This document shows, in pieces, positions 9,924 through 19,335 of a stretch of 64,000 nucleotides of DNA. The stretch spans positions 282,148 to 346,147 of the forward strand of contig NZ_KB903498.1 in the NCBI RefSeq assembly GCF_000379765.1. The letters are read 5' to 3'. The DNA is from Flexithrix dorotheae DSM 6795. Lineage in GTDB: Bacteria; Bacteroidota; Bacteroidia; Cytophagales; Flammeovirgaceae. The notes beneath the pieces were generated by a model. It was not told where the DNA came from. It was given only the letters and a program-made list of their open reading frames with translations, and did not search any database. The stretch's first letter is position 1. The number at the start of each line of letters is the position of its first letter. The position numbers and the translations under genes are program-made.

Positions 9924-10385
9924 ATGGCTACTTTCAATATTAAGGTCAATGGACAAGCACATCAGATAGATGTAGAACCTGATACGCCATTACTTTGGGT
10001 ACTTAGAGACCATTTAGATATGGTGGGTACCAAATTCGGTTGTGGAATTGCCCAATGTGGGGCATGTACTGTGCACCTCAATGGAATCGCAGTAAGATCC
10101 TGTTCTCTACCCATTAGCAATGTGGGAGAATCAGAAGTTGTAACGATTGAAGGCTTATCTGAAAAAGCTGATCATGCATTGCAAACAGCTTGGTTAGAAC
10201 ACGATGTGCCTCAGTGTGGTTATTGCCAGGCAGGGCAAATTATGAATGCTGCTGCCCTTCTCTCCAGAAATCCAAATCCTTCCGACAAGGAAATAGAAAC
10301 TGCAATGGATGGCAACCTATGCAGATGTGGAACATATATAAGAATTAAAGCGGCTATCAAAACTGCTGCACAACAGATGAGCTAA
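9924..10385 (+). CDS. 2Fe-2S subunit of a molybdenum hydroxylase (IorA-like)
   Basis: This 153-residue small subunit of the xanthine dehydrogenase family carries two [2Fe-2S] clusters that pass electrons from the molybdenum centre. The N-terminal plant-type ferredoxin domain has [17 protein letters not shown], plus a further Cys in RSCSLP. The C-terminal helical domain has [11 protein letters not shown] and GNLCRCGTY. All expected cysteines are present. The large subunit starts 100 bp downstream. No FAD-binding (medium) subunit is encoded nearby, which is typical of isoquinoline-1-oxidoreductase and periplasmic aldehyde oxidase types that hand electrons to a cytochrome. It has no signal of its own and is presumably exported with the large subunit. 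Confidence 0.93.
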   Translation: MATFNIKVNGQAHQIDVEPDTPLLWVLRDHLDMVGTKFGCGIAQCGACTVHLNGIAVRSCSLPISNVGESEVVTIEGLSEKADHALQTAWLEHDVPQCGYCQAGQIMNAAALLSRNPNPSDKEIETAMDGNLCRCGTYIRIKAAIKTAAQQMS

Positions 10386-10484
10386 ATTCCTGCACTATTT
10401 GTTTTGAGTATCTATCTCATTATCAAATAATTGTGGCGCAATTAAAAATTCTGCTCAACTCCTTAAAATCTTAACAAAATTGTC

Positions 10485-12674
10485 ATGACTTTAATAAGAA
10501 CAAAACATAATAGAAGGTCTTTTCTAAAAATATCCTCTGCAGCAGGTGGTGGTATGTTGATAGGCTTTAATTGGTTAGTGGCCTGCCAACCGGCTTCTAA
10601 AGAAGTTGCAAACGTTCCCAAAGAATGGTTTGATATTAATGCCTATATAAAAATTGCCGATACTGGTCTGGTAACGATATACTCTCCAAACCCTGAAATA
10701 GGTCAAAACGTGAAAACCTCCATGCCTATGCTTGTAGCAGAAGAGCTGGATGTAGATTGGAAAAATGTAGTCGTAGAACAGGGGCACCTGAATACGCAAA
10801 AATATTCCCGACAAATTGCCGGAGGAAGTCAGTCCATCCGACATGGCTGGCAAAGTTTGAGAATGGCCGGAGCATCTGCCCGAAGGGTATTGATGGAAGC
10901 AGCGGCAAGCCAATGGCAGGTTCCTGTAAGTGAGCTTACCACAGAAAATGGTATAATTTCCCACAAGAATTCCGATAAATCTGTGCATTACGGGGAAGTA
11001 GCCACTGCAGCGGCAAGCCTTGAAGTACCAGAAAATATTGAATTAAAAGATCCAAAAGATTTTAAAATCATTGGAAAAGCGACCAAAAATGTGGACGGAT
11101 CGAAAATAATTACGGGAAAACCTCTTTTCGGCCTGGATTACAAAAAAGAAGGAATGAAAATCGCCATGATCATCCACCCTCCGGCTTTTGGAATGAAAAT
11201 TAAAGGATTCGATGCCAGTAGTGTAAAATCCATGCCTGGGATTCTGGATGTGTTTAAGGTACAAACAGCCCCTGCAGAAAAGCAATGGTCCGATACCAAT
11301 GCTTTCCCTGAATTAGTGGCCATAGTTGGGGAAACTACCTGGCAGGTGATGAAAGCCAAAAAAGCACTTGAAGTTGACTGGGAGCTTGAATCAACATTAG
11401 AAAGTTCTGAAGGACATAATTTAGCCCTGGATAAGGCCCTTAACAGCCCGGCTGAAAAACCAGCCAGATTGGATGGCGATCCCGATAAAGCCTTTAAAAA
11501 TGCGGCTAAGGTCATTGAAAAAGTATACAGTGCTCCTTTCCTTCCGCATAATACCATGGAACCCATGAATTTCTTCGCTGATGTTACCGGAGAAAACGCA
11601 GAACTGACAGGTCCTATTCAAACCCCGGAAAGCCTAAGGAAAAGTGCCTCTGATCTTCTGGGACTACCTGAAGATAAAATTAATGTGAACATGACCAGGA
11701 TGGGAGGAGGTTTTGGAAGAAGACTTTATGGCAACTTCGGTTTGGAAGCTGCGGCTATTTCCAAACATGTAAATGCACCCGTAAAGTTAATCTATACCCG
11801 AGAAGACGATATGACTCAGGGAACTTACCGACCTGCCTATAAAATAAAATACAGTGCCGCCCTGGATGAAAACAATGAATTAATCGGATTTAAACTAAGG
11901 GGAGTTGGCATGAATGAAGGACCTATATTTGCTAACCGATTTCCAGCAGGAACCGTTCCTCATTATTTAGCTGAAAATAAAAGTGTTGATTCTAACATAT
12001 CTACAGGAGCCTGGAGAGCTCCAAGGTCTAATTTTATTGCAGGCGCGGAACAATCCTTTATAGATGAAGTAGCTGAAGCAGCAGGAAAAGACCCTATAGA
12101 TTTCAGACTTGAACTATTTGAAAAAGCCATTAAAAACCCTGTAGGAGAAAAGAATGATTATGACCCGGAACGCTATGCAGGAGTTTTAAAACTCATCAAA
12201 GAAAAAGCCGGATGGGGTAAGGATATGCCAGGAATCCACCGTGGAGTTTCTGCCTATTATTGCCACAATTCTTATGTTGCTCAGGTAGTTGATATTGCAT
12301 TAGAAAACGGTCAGCCCAAAGTTAAAAAGATTTGGTGTGCAGTAGACTGTGGAATTGTAGTCAATCCTGAAGGAGCTATTAACCAGATTGAAGGAGGAAT
12401 GGTAGATGGCATAGGCCATGGAATGTACGGAGGCATTACCTTTAAAGATGGTGTAGCAGATCAGAGTAACTTTAACAAATACAGCCTGATTAGAAATAGC
12501 CAGGCTCCTGAGGCCGTAGAAGTCTTTTTCGTAGATAATGGAATTGATCCAACGGGATTAGGAGAGCCATCATTACCTCCGATAATTGCCGCATTGGCCA
12601 ACTCCATGTATAAGGCCACTGGAAAAAGGCTATACAAGCAACCATTTGCCCAAAAGGATATCGTAGTAGGATAA
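10485..12674 (+). CDS. Molybdopterin-binding large subunit of a molybdenum hydroxylase (IorB-like), Tat-exported
   Basis: This 729-residue subunit belongs to the isoquinoline-1-oxidoreductase beta / xanthine dehydrogenase family and would hydroxylate an aldehyde or N-heterocycle. The N-terminus has a twin-arginine signal (Arg10-Arg11 in NRRSFLK, then a hydrophobic stretch and VACQ with Cys34), so it is probably periplasmic or a Tat lipoprotein. Cofactor-binding motifs include QIAGGSQSIRHGW, TRMGGGFGRRLYGNF, STGAWRAPRSNF and the C-terminal GLGEPSLPPIIAA, whose Glu is the conserved catalytic base. It forms an operon with the 2Fe-2S subunit. The actual substrate is unknown; a sugar aldehyde is conceivable from the setting but not shown. 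Confidence 0.93.
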   Translation: MTLIRTKHNRRSFLKISSAAGGGMLIGFNWLVACQPASKEVANVPKEWFDINAYIKIADTGLVTIYSPNPEIGQNVKTSMPMLVAEELDVDWKNVVVEQGHLNTQKYSRQIAGGSQSIRHGWQSLRMAGASARRVLMEAAASQWQVPVSELTTENGIISHKNSDKSVHYGEVATAAASLEVPENIELKDPKDFKIIGKATKNVDGSKIITGKPLFGLDYKKEGMKIAMIIHPPAFGMKIKGFDASSVKSMPGILDVFKVQTAPAEKQWSDTNAFPELVAIVGETTWQVMKAKKALEVDWELESTLESSEGHNLALDKALNSPAEKPARLDGDPDKAFKNAAKVIEKVYSAPFLPHNTMEPMNFFADVTGENAELTGPIQTPESLRKSASDLLGLPEDKINVNMTRMGGGFGRRLYGNFGLEAAAISKHVNAPVKLIYTREDDMTQGTYRPAYKIKYSAALDENNELIGFKLRGVGMNEGPIFANRFPAGTVPHYLAENKSVDSNISTGAWRAPRSNFIAGAEQSFIDEVAEAAGKDPIDFRLELFEKAIKNPVGEKNDYDPERYAGVLKLIKEKAGWGKDMPGIHRGVSAYYCHNSYVAQVVDIALENGQPKVKKIWCAVDCGIVVNPEGAINQIEGGMVDGIGHGMYGGITFKDGVADQSNFNKYSLIRNSQAPEAVEVFFVDNGIDPTGLGEPSLPPIIAALANSMYKATGKRLYKQPFAQKDIVVG

Positions 12675-12693
12675 AATCTCATCGATCATCAAT

Positions 12694-12731
12694 AAAAAAA
12701 GACAAGTTCATGGAAAGGACTTGTCTTTTTT
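12694..12731. terminator. Intrinsic terminator, probably bidirectional
   Basis: AAAAAGACAAGT and ACTTGTCTTTTT flank a short loop, giving a 12-bp stem with A and T tracts on both sides. It lies 20 bp after the IorB-like stop and also downstream of the leftward gene ending at 12787, so it can serve both. Confidence 0.85.
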
Positions 12732-12786
12732 CATGCTTAAAAAAGTGGATATGTAATCTTTTTAACTACGGTTGAAAGAATAGTCT

Positions 12787-13104
12787 TTAAATTTTTTTCC
12801 ATAGCTTCCTTTTTGCCGACCTGATTTTCTGTTTTATCCTATTTTTCCACCTTTTCTTTGGCTTGGAAATAAATTGCTTCATTTCAGCGAAATCCTGTTC
12901 CATTTCCGATTTTTTTACCTGTTGATGAATCAGTATCAAATTTTGAATTAATTGAACTGCCTTCCTAAACTCAACTTTCTTTTCAGGATGCTTTTTTAGA
13001 AATCCATCCCAAAATTTATTTTGCTCCTTTTCAGGATGAAGTACAAAATCCTGAAAACTTTCATCAGCTAAAAAATCCTCTGTTTTAAAATTTGAATAGT
13101 CCAT
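12787..13104 (-). CDS. Stand-alone FecR-type anti-sigma N-terminal domain
   Basis: The product is 105 residues if it starts at ATG 13104 (MDYSNFKTEDFLADESF). About half of its first 58 residues are identical, by eye, to the cytosolic N-terminus of the FecR protein at 3054-4088, including EDFLADE, LHP and PEK. It then departs into a very basic tail (KPKKRWKNRIKQKIRSAKRKLWKKI) and stops. There is no transmembrane helix, FecR domain or DUF4974 domain. It may be a remnant of a longer anti-sigma gene, or a soluble competitor that binds the same sigma factor. The intact frame and own promoter-sized gap favour a gene still expressed; function is inferred only. Confidence 0.6.
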   Translation of the reverse strand: MDYSNFKTEDFLADESFQDFVLHPEKEQNKFWDGFLKKHPEKKVEFRKAVQLIQNLILIHQQVKKSEMEQDFAEMKQFISKPKKRWKNRIKQKIRSAKRKLWKKI

Positions 13105-13284
13105 TTGCAAAGAATTTGTGAAGTGCAGGGACATTAAAGGATGTAACTTAATGATTGCCCTTCAGTTAAAAAAAGGCTGGCATATCAAAATGATTAACAA
13201 AGGTTGAATTTACATGCTGCGTTGTCTGTTAATTTGGTGGTAACTTAAACCTTGTTTAAAAATCCTCAAACCTGAGATCTTTTC

Positions 13285-13497
13285 TTAAAGGTTCAAATTT
13301 GGGCCATACCCTAAACTTAAGATCCGGGAATCAACAGGCTGGGCATTCAGGTAATCAAATGCAGGGTTATAATCCCAAAAAATGGTAAAATTGTAAATTA
13401 GTCCAAAGATATTTCTGCCAGTTAAATCTGATTGGTGAATTTCAGTTACTTTTTTGAGTAATTTTTCCTCCGGATTTGTGTCAATTGAGTTTTTCAT
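13285..13497 (-). CDS. Possible small hypothetical protein (70 aa)
   Basis: A 70-residue frame with ATG start, charged N-terminus (NPEEKLLKKVTEIHQ) and an aromatic, Gly/Asn-rich C-terminal half (IFWDYNPAFDYLNAQ). No family is recognised. It could be a real small gene, the tail of a decayed gene or chance. Its amino-acid make-up looks protein-like rather than random. Confidence 0.3.
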   Translation of the reverse strand: MKNSIDTNPEEKLLKKVTEIHQSDLTGRNIFGLIYNFTIFWDYNPAFDYLNAQPVDSRILSLGYGPNLNL

Positions 13498-13702
13498 ACT
13501 CCTCCGATAAAATGGCTGGAAAATTCGTATATAATTTAACCATTTTTTAGTAGGAAATCAATTTTTTTCTTCCATTTCAATTCTCCGTGTATACTTTGTT
13601 TAAAATTAACATCCCAATTATCCATGATAGGACAGGACATTTCTTTTAAGCCATGAATTTAACTTTATAGATATCTCTAAATATGGAAATACTATACATC
13701 TT

Positions 13703-16411
13703 ATGAAAGTCAATTATTTGTTATTCACGGCCCTTTTCCTGATATCTTTTCAGGGATTTACTCAGAAACTAACTACTTATGATCTCTCGCTTGAGCATAA
13801 AATCAACCCACTGGGAATTGATAACCAAAATCCACGGTTCAGTTGGAAAATAAAGGGAAGTGGCAAAAATATCATGCAGACTTCTTACCAGATACAGGTA
13901 GCATCTTCAGGTAAGTTTATAAATATCATCTGGGATTCCGGTGAAACTCAATCAGATAAATCTATTCTTGTGGCTTATGAGGGACCCAAACTTAAATCAA
14001 AGGCAAAATATTACTGGAGGGTTAAGGTAAAAGATAACCATAAGCATACTTCTTCATGGAGTGAAACAGCCCATTGGCAAATGGGTATGCTTTCTACCTC
14101 AGACTGGACAGCCAAATGGATAGAACCCCAACAGGATACCATTCCCAACGGACCTGCCTTATTGCTCAGAAATGAATTCAATCTGGAAAGTGATATTGTA
14201 AGTGCTACTGCTTTTGTCACGGCTCATGGATTGTATGAATTATACATCAATGGAAAAAAAGCAGGAGATGAGGTTTTTACTCCGGGTTGGACTGTTTACG
14301 AAAAAAGATTGCAATACCAGGTTTTCGATGTTACTGATGCCCTGACTTCAGGACAGAATTGTATAGCTGCAGCATTAGGAGATGGCTGGTTCAGGGGACA
14401 TTTGGCATGGAAAGATAATTGGGGTGTGTATGGTAAAAAACTTGGCCTGCTTTGCCAGATCGAGGTCACTTTTAGTAATGGCCAAAAAACTACTATCATT
14501 ACTGATGATAACTGGAAAGGAAGCAGTGAAGGACCAATTACCCTAAACAGTATTTATAACGGGGAGTCTTATGATGCCCGAAAAGAATTAAAAAACTGGT
14601 CAAAACCCGGGTTTAATGATCAGTCATGGAAATCGGTAACTGTATCAGATTATGCGCTGGATAATCTCATAGCCACTGAGACAGTTCCGGTAAGGAAAAT
14701 TCAGGAATTAAAACCTGTTAAAATATGGAAAACACCTAAAGGCACTTTAGTGGCCGATATGGGCCAGAACATGGTTGGCTGGGTAAAATTGAAGACACAA
14801 GGTCCTGCCGGGAAAAAAATCACTTTACAATATGCCGAAGTAATGGATAAAAATGGGGAATTCTACACCGATAATTTAAGATCGGCCAGAGCCACTTCCG
14901 AGTATATTTTAAAGGGTGAAGGAGAGGAAGTTTATGAGCCAAAATTTACCTTTTTTGGATTTCGGTACGTATCTGTTGAGGGATTTCCCGGTGAGCTATC
15001 CCCGGAAGATCTGACGGGAATCGTAATTCATTCGGACATGAAACCAACCGGGAGTTTTGAATGTGACGAGCCACTTATTAATCAACTTCAAAGCAATATT
15101 CAATGGGGACAAAAAGGCAATTTTCTGGACATTCCTACCGATTGTCCACAAAGAGATGAACGCCTGGGCTGGACTGGAGATGCACAGGCTTTTGTAAGTA
15201 CTGCAGCCTACAACATGGATGTGGCAGCATTTTTCACCAAATGGCTGAAAGATCTTTCTGCTGAACAGTATGAAAATGGTTGTGTACCAGTGATCATACC
15301 CAATGTGATCAATAGTAAGGAATCAAGTCCGGGATGGGGAGATGCAGCCACCATTGTTCCCTGGACGCTTTTTCAGGTTTATGGTGATAAAAGGTTATTG
15401 GCAGAACAATATACTTCAATGAAAGCCTACACCGATTATACCGCCAACAGGGGAGAAGTAAGCTGGAAAGGTTTCGGAGACTGGCTCTATTACAAGCCGG
15501 AAATGAACAAACATGGTGAACCCGATGGCCACACCAGCAAGGACTTAATCATCCAGGCCTTTATTGCTTACTCAGCCAGTATTGTGGCGGAAGCGGCTAA
15601 AGTATTGGGAAAAACGGAAGATGTGGCTAAATACCAAAAACTTTTCGAGGATACAAAAGCCTCGTTTATTCAAAACTATGTCACGCCTGCAGGAAGAATC
15701 AGTTCTGATTCCCAAACCTCTTATGTGCTGGCTTTAATGTTTAATCTTTTACCTGAAAAACTGGTGCCTGAAGCCACCAATCATTTGGTGAAAAACATAA
15801 AATCGAGGGGAAATCACTTGTCAACCGGATTTTTAGGAACTCCCTACTTGTGTAAAGTTTTGTCCGATCAGGGGAAAACGGATGTGGCATATGACCTGCT
15901 TTTGCAGAAATCCTTCCCTTCCTGGCTTTATCCCGTGACAATGGGTGCCACTACCATTTGGGAAAGATGGGACGGTCAAAAACCTGACAGTACTTTTCAG
16001 GATGTGGGTATGAATTCATTTAACCACTATGCCTACGGAGCCATTGGTGACTGGATGTACAAAGTAGTGGCTGGGCTGGACATAGGAGCACCTGGATACA
16101 AAAAGGTCCTTATCCAGCCTCAACCTGACAAAAGACTTCAATTTGCCAAGGCCTCTATTGAAAGTGGACATGGCAAGATCAGATCGGAATGGAAATTTGA
16201 AAATGAAGATTTACTGATCACGGCTGAAATTCCGGCTAATACCACTGCCCAAATCACGCTTCCTCAAACTACAATTGACAAAGTAGTGGATGTTGAATCC
16301 GGAAAGAAAATTTCCGAAGTATATGAGAATATCAAATCAGAAAATACCGCTGTCGTATTGAATGTAGGCTCCGGTATTTACCAATTTAAATGTTTGAAGG
16401 AGAATAATTAA
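13703..16411 (+). CDS. GH78 family alpha-L-rhamnosidase, secreted
   Basis: This exo-enzyme releases terminal alpha-L-rhamnose from pectic or glycosylated substrates. A signal peptide (residues 1-20, FLISFQGFTQ) precedes an N-terminal beta-sandwich starting with the family-typical LEHKINPLGIDNQNPRFSWKI. The next domain has LYINGKKAGDEVFTPGWTVYEKRLQYQVFDVT. The (alpha/alpha)6 catalytic domain includes DIPTDCPQRDERLGWTGDAQAF, where the acidic residues are those expected in GH78, and later TIWERWDG and MNSFNHYAYGAIGDWMYKVVAGL. Length of 902 residues is usual. It stands alone, with a 200-bp upstream gap and the convergent sugar operon downstream. Rhamnose release fits pectin or ulvan-type diets. 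Confidence 0.95.
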   Translation: MKVNYLLFTALFLISFQGFTQKLTTYDLSLEHKINPLGIDNQNPRFSWKIKGSGKNIMQTSYQIQVASSGKFINIIWDSGETQSDKSILVAYEGPKLKSKAKYYWRVKVKDNHKHTSSWSETAHWQMGMLSTSDWTAKWIEPQQDTIPNGPALLLRNEFNLESDIVSATAFVTAHGLYELYINGKKAGDEVFTPGWTVYEKRLQYQVFDVTDALTSGQNCIAAALGDGWFRGHLAWKDNWGVYGKKLGLLCQIEVTFSNGQKTTIITDDNWKGSSEGPITLNSIYNGESYDARKELKNWSKPGFNDQSWKSVTVSDYALDNLIATETVPVRKIQELKPVKIWKTPKGTLVADMGQNMVGWVKLKTQGPAGKKITLQYAEVMDKNGEFYTDNLRSARATSEYILKGEGEEVYEPKFTFFGFRYVSVEGFPGELSPEDLTGIVIHSDMKPTGSFECDEPLINQLQSNIQWGQKGNFLDIPTDCPQRDERLGWTGDAQAFVSTAAYNMDVAAFFTKWLKDLSAEQYENGCVPVIIPNVINSKESSPGWGDAATIVPWTLFQVYGDKRLLAEQYTSMKAYTDYTANRGEVSWKGFGDWLYYKPEMNKHGEPDGHTSKDLIIQAFIAYSASIVAEAAKVLGKTEDVAKYQKLFEDTKASFIQNYVTPAGRISSDSQTSYVLALMFNLLPEKLVPEATNHLVKNIKSRGNHLSTGFLGTPYLCKVLSDQGKTDVAYDLLLQKSFPSWLYPVTMGATTIWERWDGQKPDSTFQDVGMNSFNHYAYGAIGDWMYKVVAGLDIGAPGYKKVLIQPQPDKRLQFAKASIESGHGKIRSEWKFENEDLLITAEIPANTTAQITLPQTTIDKVVDVESGKKISEVYENIKSENTAVVLNVGSGIYQFKCLKENN

Positions 16412-16731
16412 TTTTTAAGCTCTCATAAATAACACAGGGTTGCGAAAATGCAGCTACGGGTTGGACACATCCTGTAATCCAGTCTCAGCGCTAATCTTTT
16501 AGGGATTTTAAAAATTTAATTAGTGAGAAAACACAATTTCCTCCCCCTAACCCGCTCTCCGAGGGTAGGGGAAGGTTTTTTTTAAAATTTTCCATCCCAA
16601 AACTATTTGTTCTGAAACCCCGCTAGGACGGAGATGTGTCCAAAGATTCGCACGAAATTGCAGGCCCTGCATTGGCATCATGCCTGGGCAACTTTTTTAT
16701 CGCACCACAGGTTCAGTTTTGTTCATAGATT
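16412..16731. other. Gene-free gap with GC-rich quasi-palindromes
   Basis: This 320-bp convergent gap holds no convincing gene. TTGGACACATCC (about 16461-16472) recurs inverted as GATGTGTCCAA (16633-16643). A GC-rich quasi-palindrome near 16540-16575 pairs CCCTAACCC with GGGTAGGGG. The composition differs from the surrounding AT-rich DNA, suggesting a decayed dispersed repeat or a MITE-like remnant, perhaps doubling as a transcription barrier between convergent genes. Confidence 0.35.
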
Positions 16732-18243
16732 TCATCGGCTCTTAGCAGCCAGAATATTCCCAGCAATTACTTTTTGCCAGCCTTTATAAAATTGCTGAAT
16801 CAAGTTCACTTCTGCTGAAGGATTAAATTCCTGCAGATTTTCCTTAAATTGAGGTAAACTATCAATATCTTTCCATAAACCTGTGCCTAATCCGGCAATT
16901 AAAGCGGCTCCCAGCCCGGAAACATCAGCAATGCCAATATTTACCACTTTTGTATTCAATAAATCAGTTAAGAATTGCATGAGGAATTGGTTGGCTGTAA
17001 TTCCCCCATCTGTTTTTAAAGATCGTAGTTTAATATTACTCTCTGCTTCCATAGCCACAATCACATCTTTAATCTGGTAGGCAATGGATTCCAGAGCAGC
17101 TCTTACAAAATGGTTTTGATCTGTCTTAAAAGTAATACCATGAATGGAAGCCTTCCATTCCATTTGCCAATGTGGGGCAGCCAAACCACTAAAGGCAGGG
17201 ATTAAATATACACCTTCATTATCCGGAATACTGCTCGCCATAGATTCAGTTTGTTCGCTTTCTGCAAATAAATCCAACTGATTCTTCAGCCATTCAATAG
17301 TAGCCCCACAACTGACAATTACCCCTTCCAGGGCATAATCAATTCTGCCAGGAGTACTCCAGCAAATGGTGGTCACCATTCCTTTTTCGGATTTCACAGG
17401 TTTGTTTCCGGTATTCCACAAAATGGAAGAACCAGTTCCTAATGTAGCCTTTGCTGTTCCCGGAGTGAAACAGCCCTCTCCGAAAGCCGCAGCATGAGAA
17501 TCGCCAATCATCCCGGTAATCGGTAGAGGTTCAGCAAATAAACCCTCAAAACCTGAAGTACCAAACTCGCCTGAAGAATGCCTGACTTCGGGTAAGTTAA
17601 CCTTTTCCAGTCCAAATTTTTCCAATAAAAATGAATCCCATTTTAAATCATAGATATTGAAAAAAAGAGTTCTGGAGGCATTGGTAAAATCGGTAAGAAA
17701 TTTTTTCCCCTGGGTAAGTTTAAAAAGCAGCCAAGTATCCACTGTTCCGAAAAAAGCCTCTCCGGAAGCTATTGCATTTTTTACAGGCTCTACGTTTTCA
17801 TTGAGCCAGATTAACTTTGTACCGGAAAAATACGGATCAATTTTTAGTCCGGTCCGATTGTTAATTTCCTTTTCCAATCCTTCTGCTGAAAAGCGGTTGC
17901 AAACCCCAATTGATCGTTTGCATTGCCAGACTACGGCCGGATAAAGTGGCTTTCCGGTTTTATTCCAAATTACAAAAGTTTCCCGCTGGTTGGAAATTCC
18001 ACAGGATAAAATTTCTGCTTCCTCTCCCGGATTTTTGTGTTCAAATTCCTCCAGACATGCCTTTACCGCATCCAGTACATTTTGGTAAATCTCTGTAGGG
18101 TCCTGCTCCACAAAGCCAGCTTTTGGATAATATGAAGGTAGAGCAACTGTAGCTTTTACCTCCAATATACCATCCTGGTCAAAAAGCAAAGCTTTGGTCC
18201 CACTCGTTCCCTGATCTATGGATAAAATATATGATTTGGTCAT
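16732..18243 (-). CDS. FGGY family carbohydrate kinase (glycerol-kinase-like; possible apulose kinase)
   Basis: This 503-residue ATP-dependent sugar kinase has the FGGY N-terminal signature DQGTSGTKALLFDQDG (residues 10-25), SNQRETFVIWNKTGKPLYPAVVWQ, the ATP-binding block TLGTGSSILWNTGN, and the C-terminal LKTDGGITANQFLMQFLTDLL. It most resembles glycerol kinase by eye, but the setting (isomerase and split transketolase in one operon, no glycerol transporter) argues for a ketose substrate. In the transketolase route of D-apiose breakdown, an FGGY kinase (AplK) phosphorylates apulose. It is the last gene of the leftward operon, 141 bp after the transketolase C-subunit. Plain glycerol kinase remains possible. 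Confidence 0.88.
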   Translation of the reverse strand: MTKSYILSIDQGTSGTKALLFDQDGILEVKATVALPSYYPKAGFVEQDPTEIYQNVLDAVKACLEEFEHKNPGEEAEILSCGISNQRETFVIWNKTGKPLYPAVVWQCKRSIGVCNRFSAEGLEKEINNRTGLKIDPYFSGTKLIWLNENVEPVKNAIASGEAFFGTVDTWLLFKLTQGKKFLTDFTNASRTLFFNIYDLKWDSFLLEKFGLEKVNLPEVRHSSGEFGTSGFEGLFAEPLPITGMIGDSHAAAFGEGCFTPGTAKATLGTGSSILWNTGNKPVKSEKGMVTTICWSTPGRIDYALEGVIVSCGATIEWLKNQLDLFAESEQTESMASSIPDNEGVYLIPAFSGLAAPHWQMEWKASIHGITFKTDQNHFVRAALESIAYQIKDVIVAMEAESNIKLRSLKTDGGITANQFLMQFLTDLLNTKVVNIGIADVSGLGAALIAGLGTGLWKDIDSLPQFKENLQEFNPSAEVNLIQQFYKGWQKVIAGNILAAKSR

Positions 18244-18384
18244 GGTTTTGGATTTTCAACTAATCAAAAAGATTATCCTTGTTTCCAAGGAGGATATTTG
18301 AGAAAGGCGATTGTTTCGCCAATCAGCAGAATAATTTAAAACTTTCCATTATTAAAAGGCTTAAGTAAACACTTCGCTATTTAT

Positions 18385-19335
18385 TTAAGCAAGGTTATTA
18401 TTTTCCAGCAGCTCATTTCCCACTTCAAAAAGCCCTTCTGCTGAGATTCCATAGTGCTGAAAAATTTCCAATTGTGAACCAGTAACAGTATATTCATCGG
18501 GAATACCGACTATTTTGAATGGAACGGAAATTCCTTTTTGCATCAATATGCCAGCACACAATTCTCCTAAACCTCCATTCACAAAATGTTCTTCCACAGT
18601 AATTATAGCACTACAACTTTTGGCTGTTTCCAATAAAAGTGCTTCATCGAATGGTTTTATGGAATGCATACTTATCACCCTGCAACTAATGCCTTGCTTC
18701 TCCAGTAATTGAGCTGCCTGATAAGCAGGATATACCGTTTCACCAGTGGCGATAAAAGCTATATCTTTTCCCTCCTTAAGCTGAATTCCTTTTCCCAATT
18801 CGAATGTAGCATCCTCAGCATGCAAATCGTACATAGCCCTTTTTCCAAAACGAATGAAAACGGGTTCTTCTAATTCTGCGGCCAGCTTTATGGCTTCTCT
18901 GGTTTCAAAATTATCAGCCGGAACAATGATATTTAGGTTATTAATTGCTCTTAAAACCGCAAGATCATGTATTGAATGATGAGTGGTGCCCAAAGCTCCG
19001 TAGCTCACCCCGGCACTTATCCCGATTAAATTTACTGGATTATTGGAGTAACAAACATCATTTTTGATCTGCTCCAGGGATCTGGCTGTAAGAAAACAGG
19101 AAGGGGAAACCGCAAAAACTTTTTTCCCGGTGGAAGCCAGACCTGTGGCCATGCCCACCAGGTTTTGCTCGGCAATACCTACTTCCACAATTTGATTGGG
19201 ATATTTCTTCCCAAAAGGAACCAGCTTCCCGGATCCTCTGGAATCACTGGTGACTGCAATTATTTTATGATCCTTTTCTGCTAAAGCTTCGAGCGTTTCC
19301 GCAAAAGCAACTAAGTTGGGAATACCTAAGTTCAT
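18385..19335 (-). CDS. Transketolase-like C-terminal subunit (pyrimidine-binding and C-terminal domains)
   Basis: This 316-residue protein carries the second half of a split transketolase. It has the pyrimidine (Pyr) thiamine-diphosphate domain with EVGIAEQNLVGMATGLASTGKKVF (the conserved catalytic Glu is in EQN) and YGALGTTHHSIHDLAVLRAI. A transketolase C domain follows with ISMHSIKPFD and ITVEEHFVNGGLGE. Its start overlaps the stop of the N-subunit by 4 bp (ATGA), indicating translational coupling and equal amounts of both chains. In D-apiose catabolism such a pair (AptA/AptB) acts on apulose-4-phosphate. A housekeeping transketolase would normally be a single chain of about 670 residues. 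Confidence 0.93.
   Translation of the reverse strand: MNLGIPNLVAFAETLEALAEKDHKIIAVTSDSRGSGKLVPFGKKYPNQIVEVGIAEQNLVGMATGLASTGKKVFAVSPSCFLTARSLEQIKNDVCYSNNPVNLIGISAGVSYGALGTTHHSIHDLAVLRAINNLNIIVPADNFETREAIKLAAELEEPVFIRFGKRAMYDLHAEDATFELGKGIQLKEGKDIAFIATGETVYPAYQAAQLLEKQGISCRVISMHSIKPFDEALLLETAKSCSAIITVEEHFVNGGLGELCAGILMQKGISVPFKIVGIPDEYTVTGSQLEIFQHYGISAEGLFEVGNELLENNNLA

Noticed and set aside
16732..18243. Firm naming as glpK
   Set aside because: Sequence resembles glycerol kinase but the operon fits a ketose kinase, so no symbol is given.
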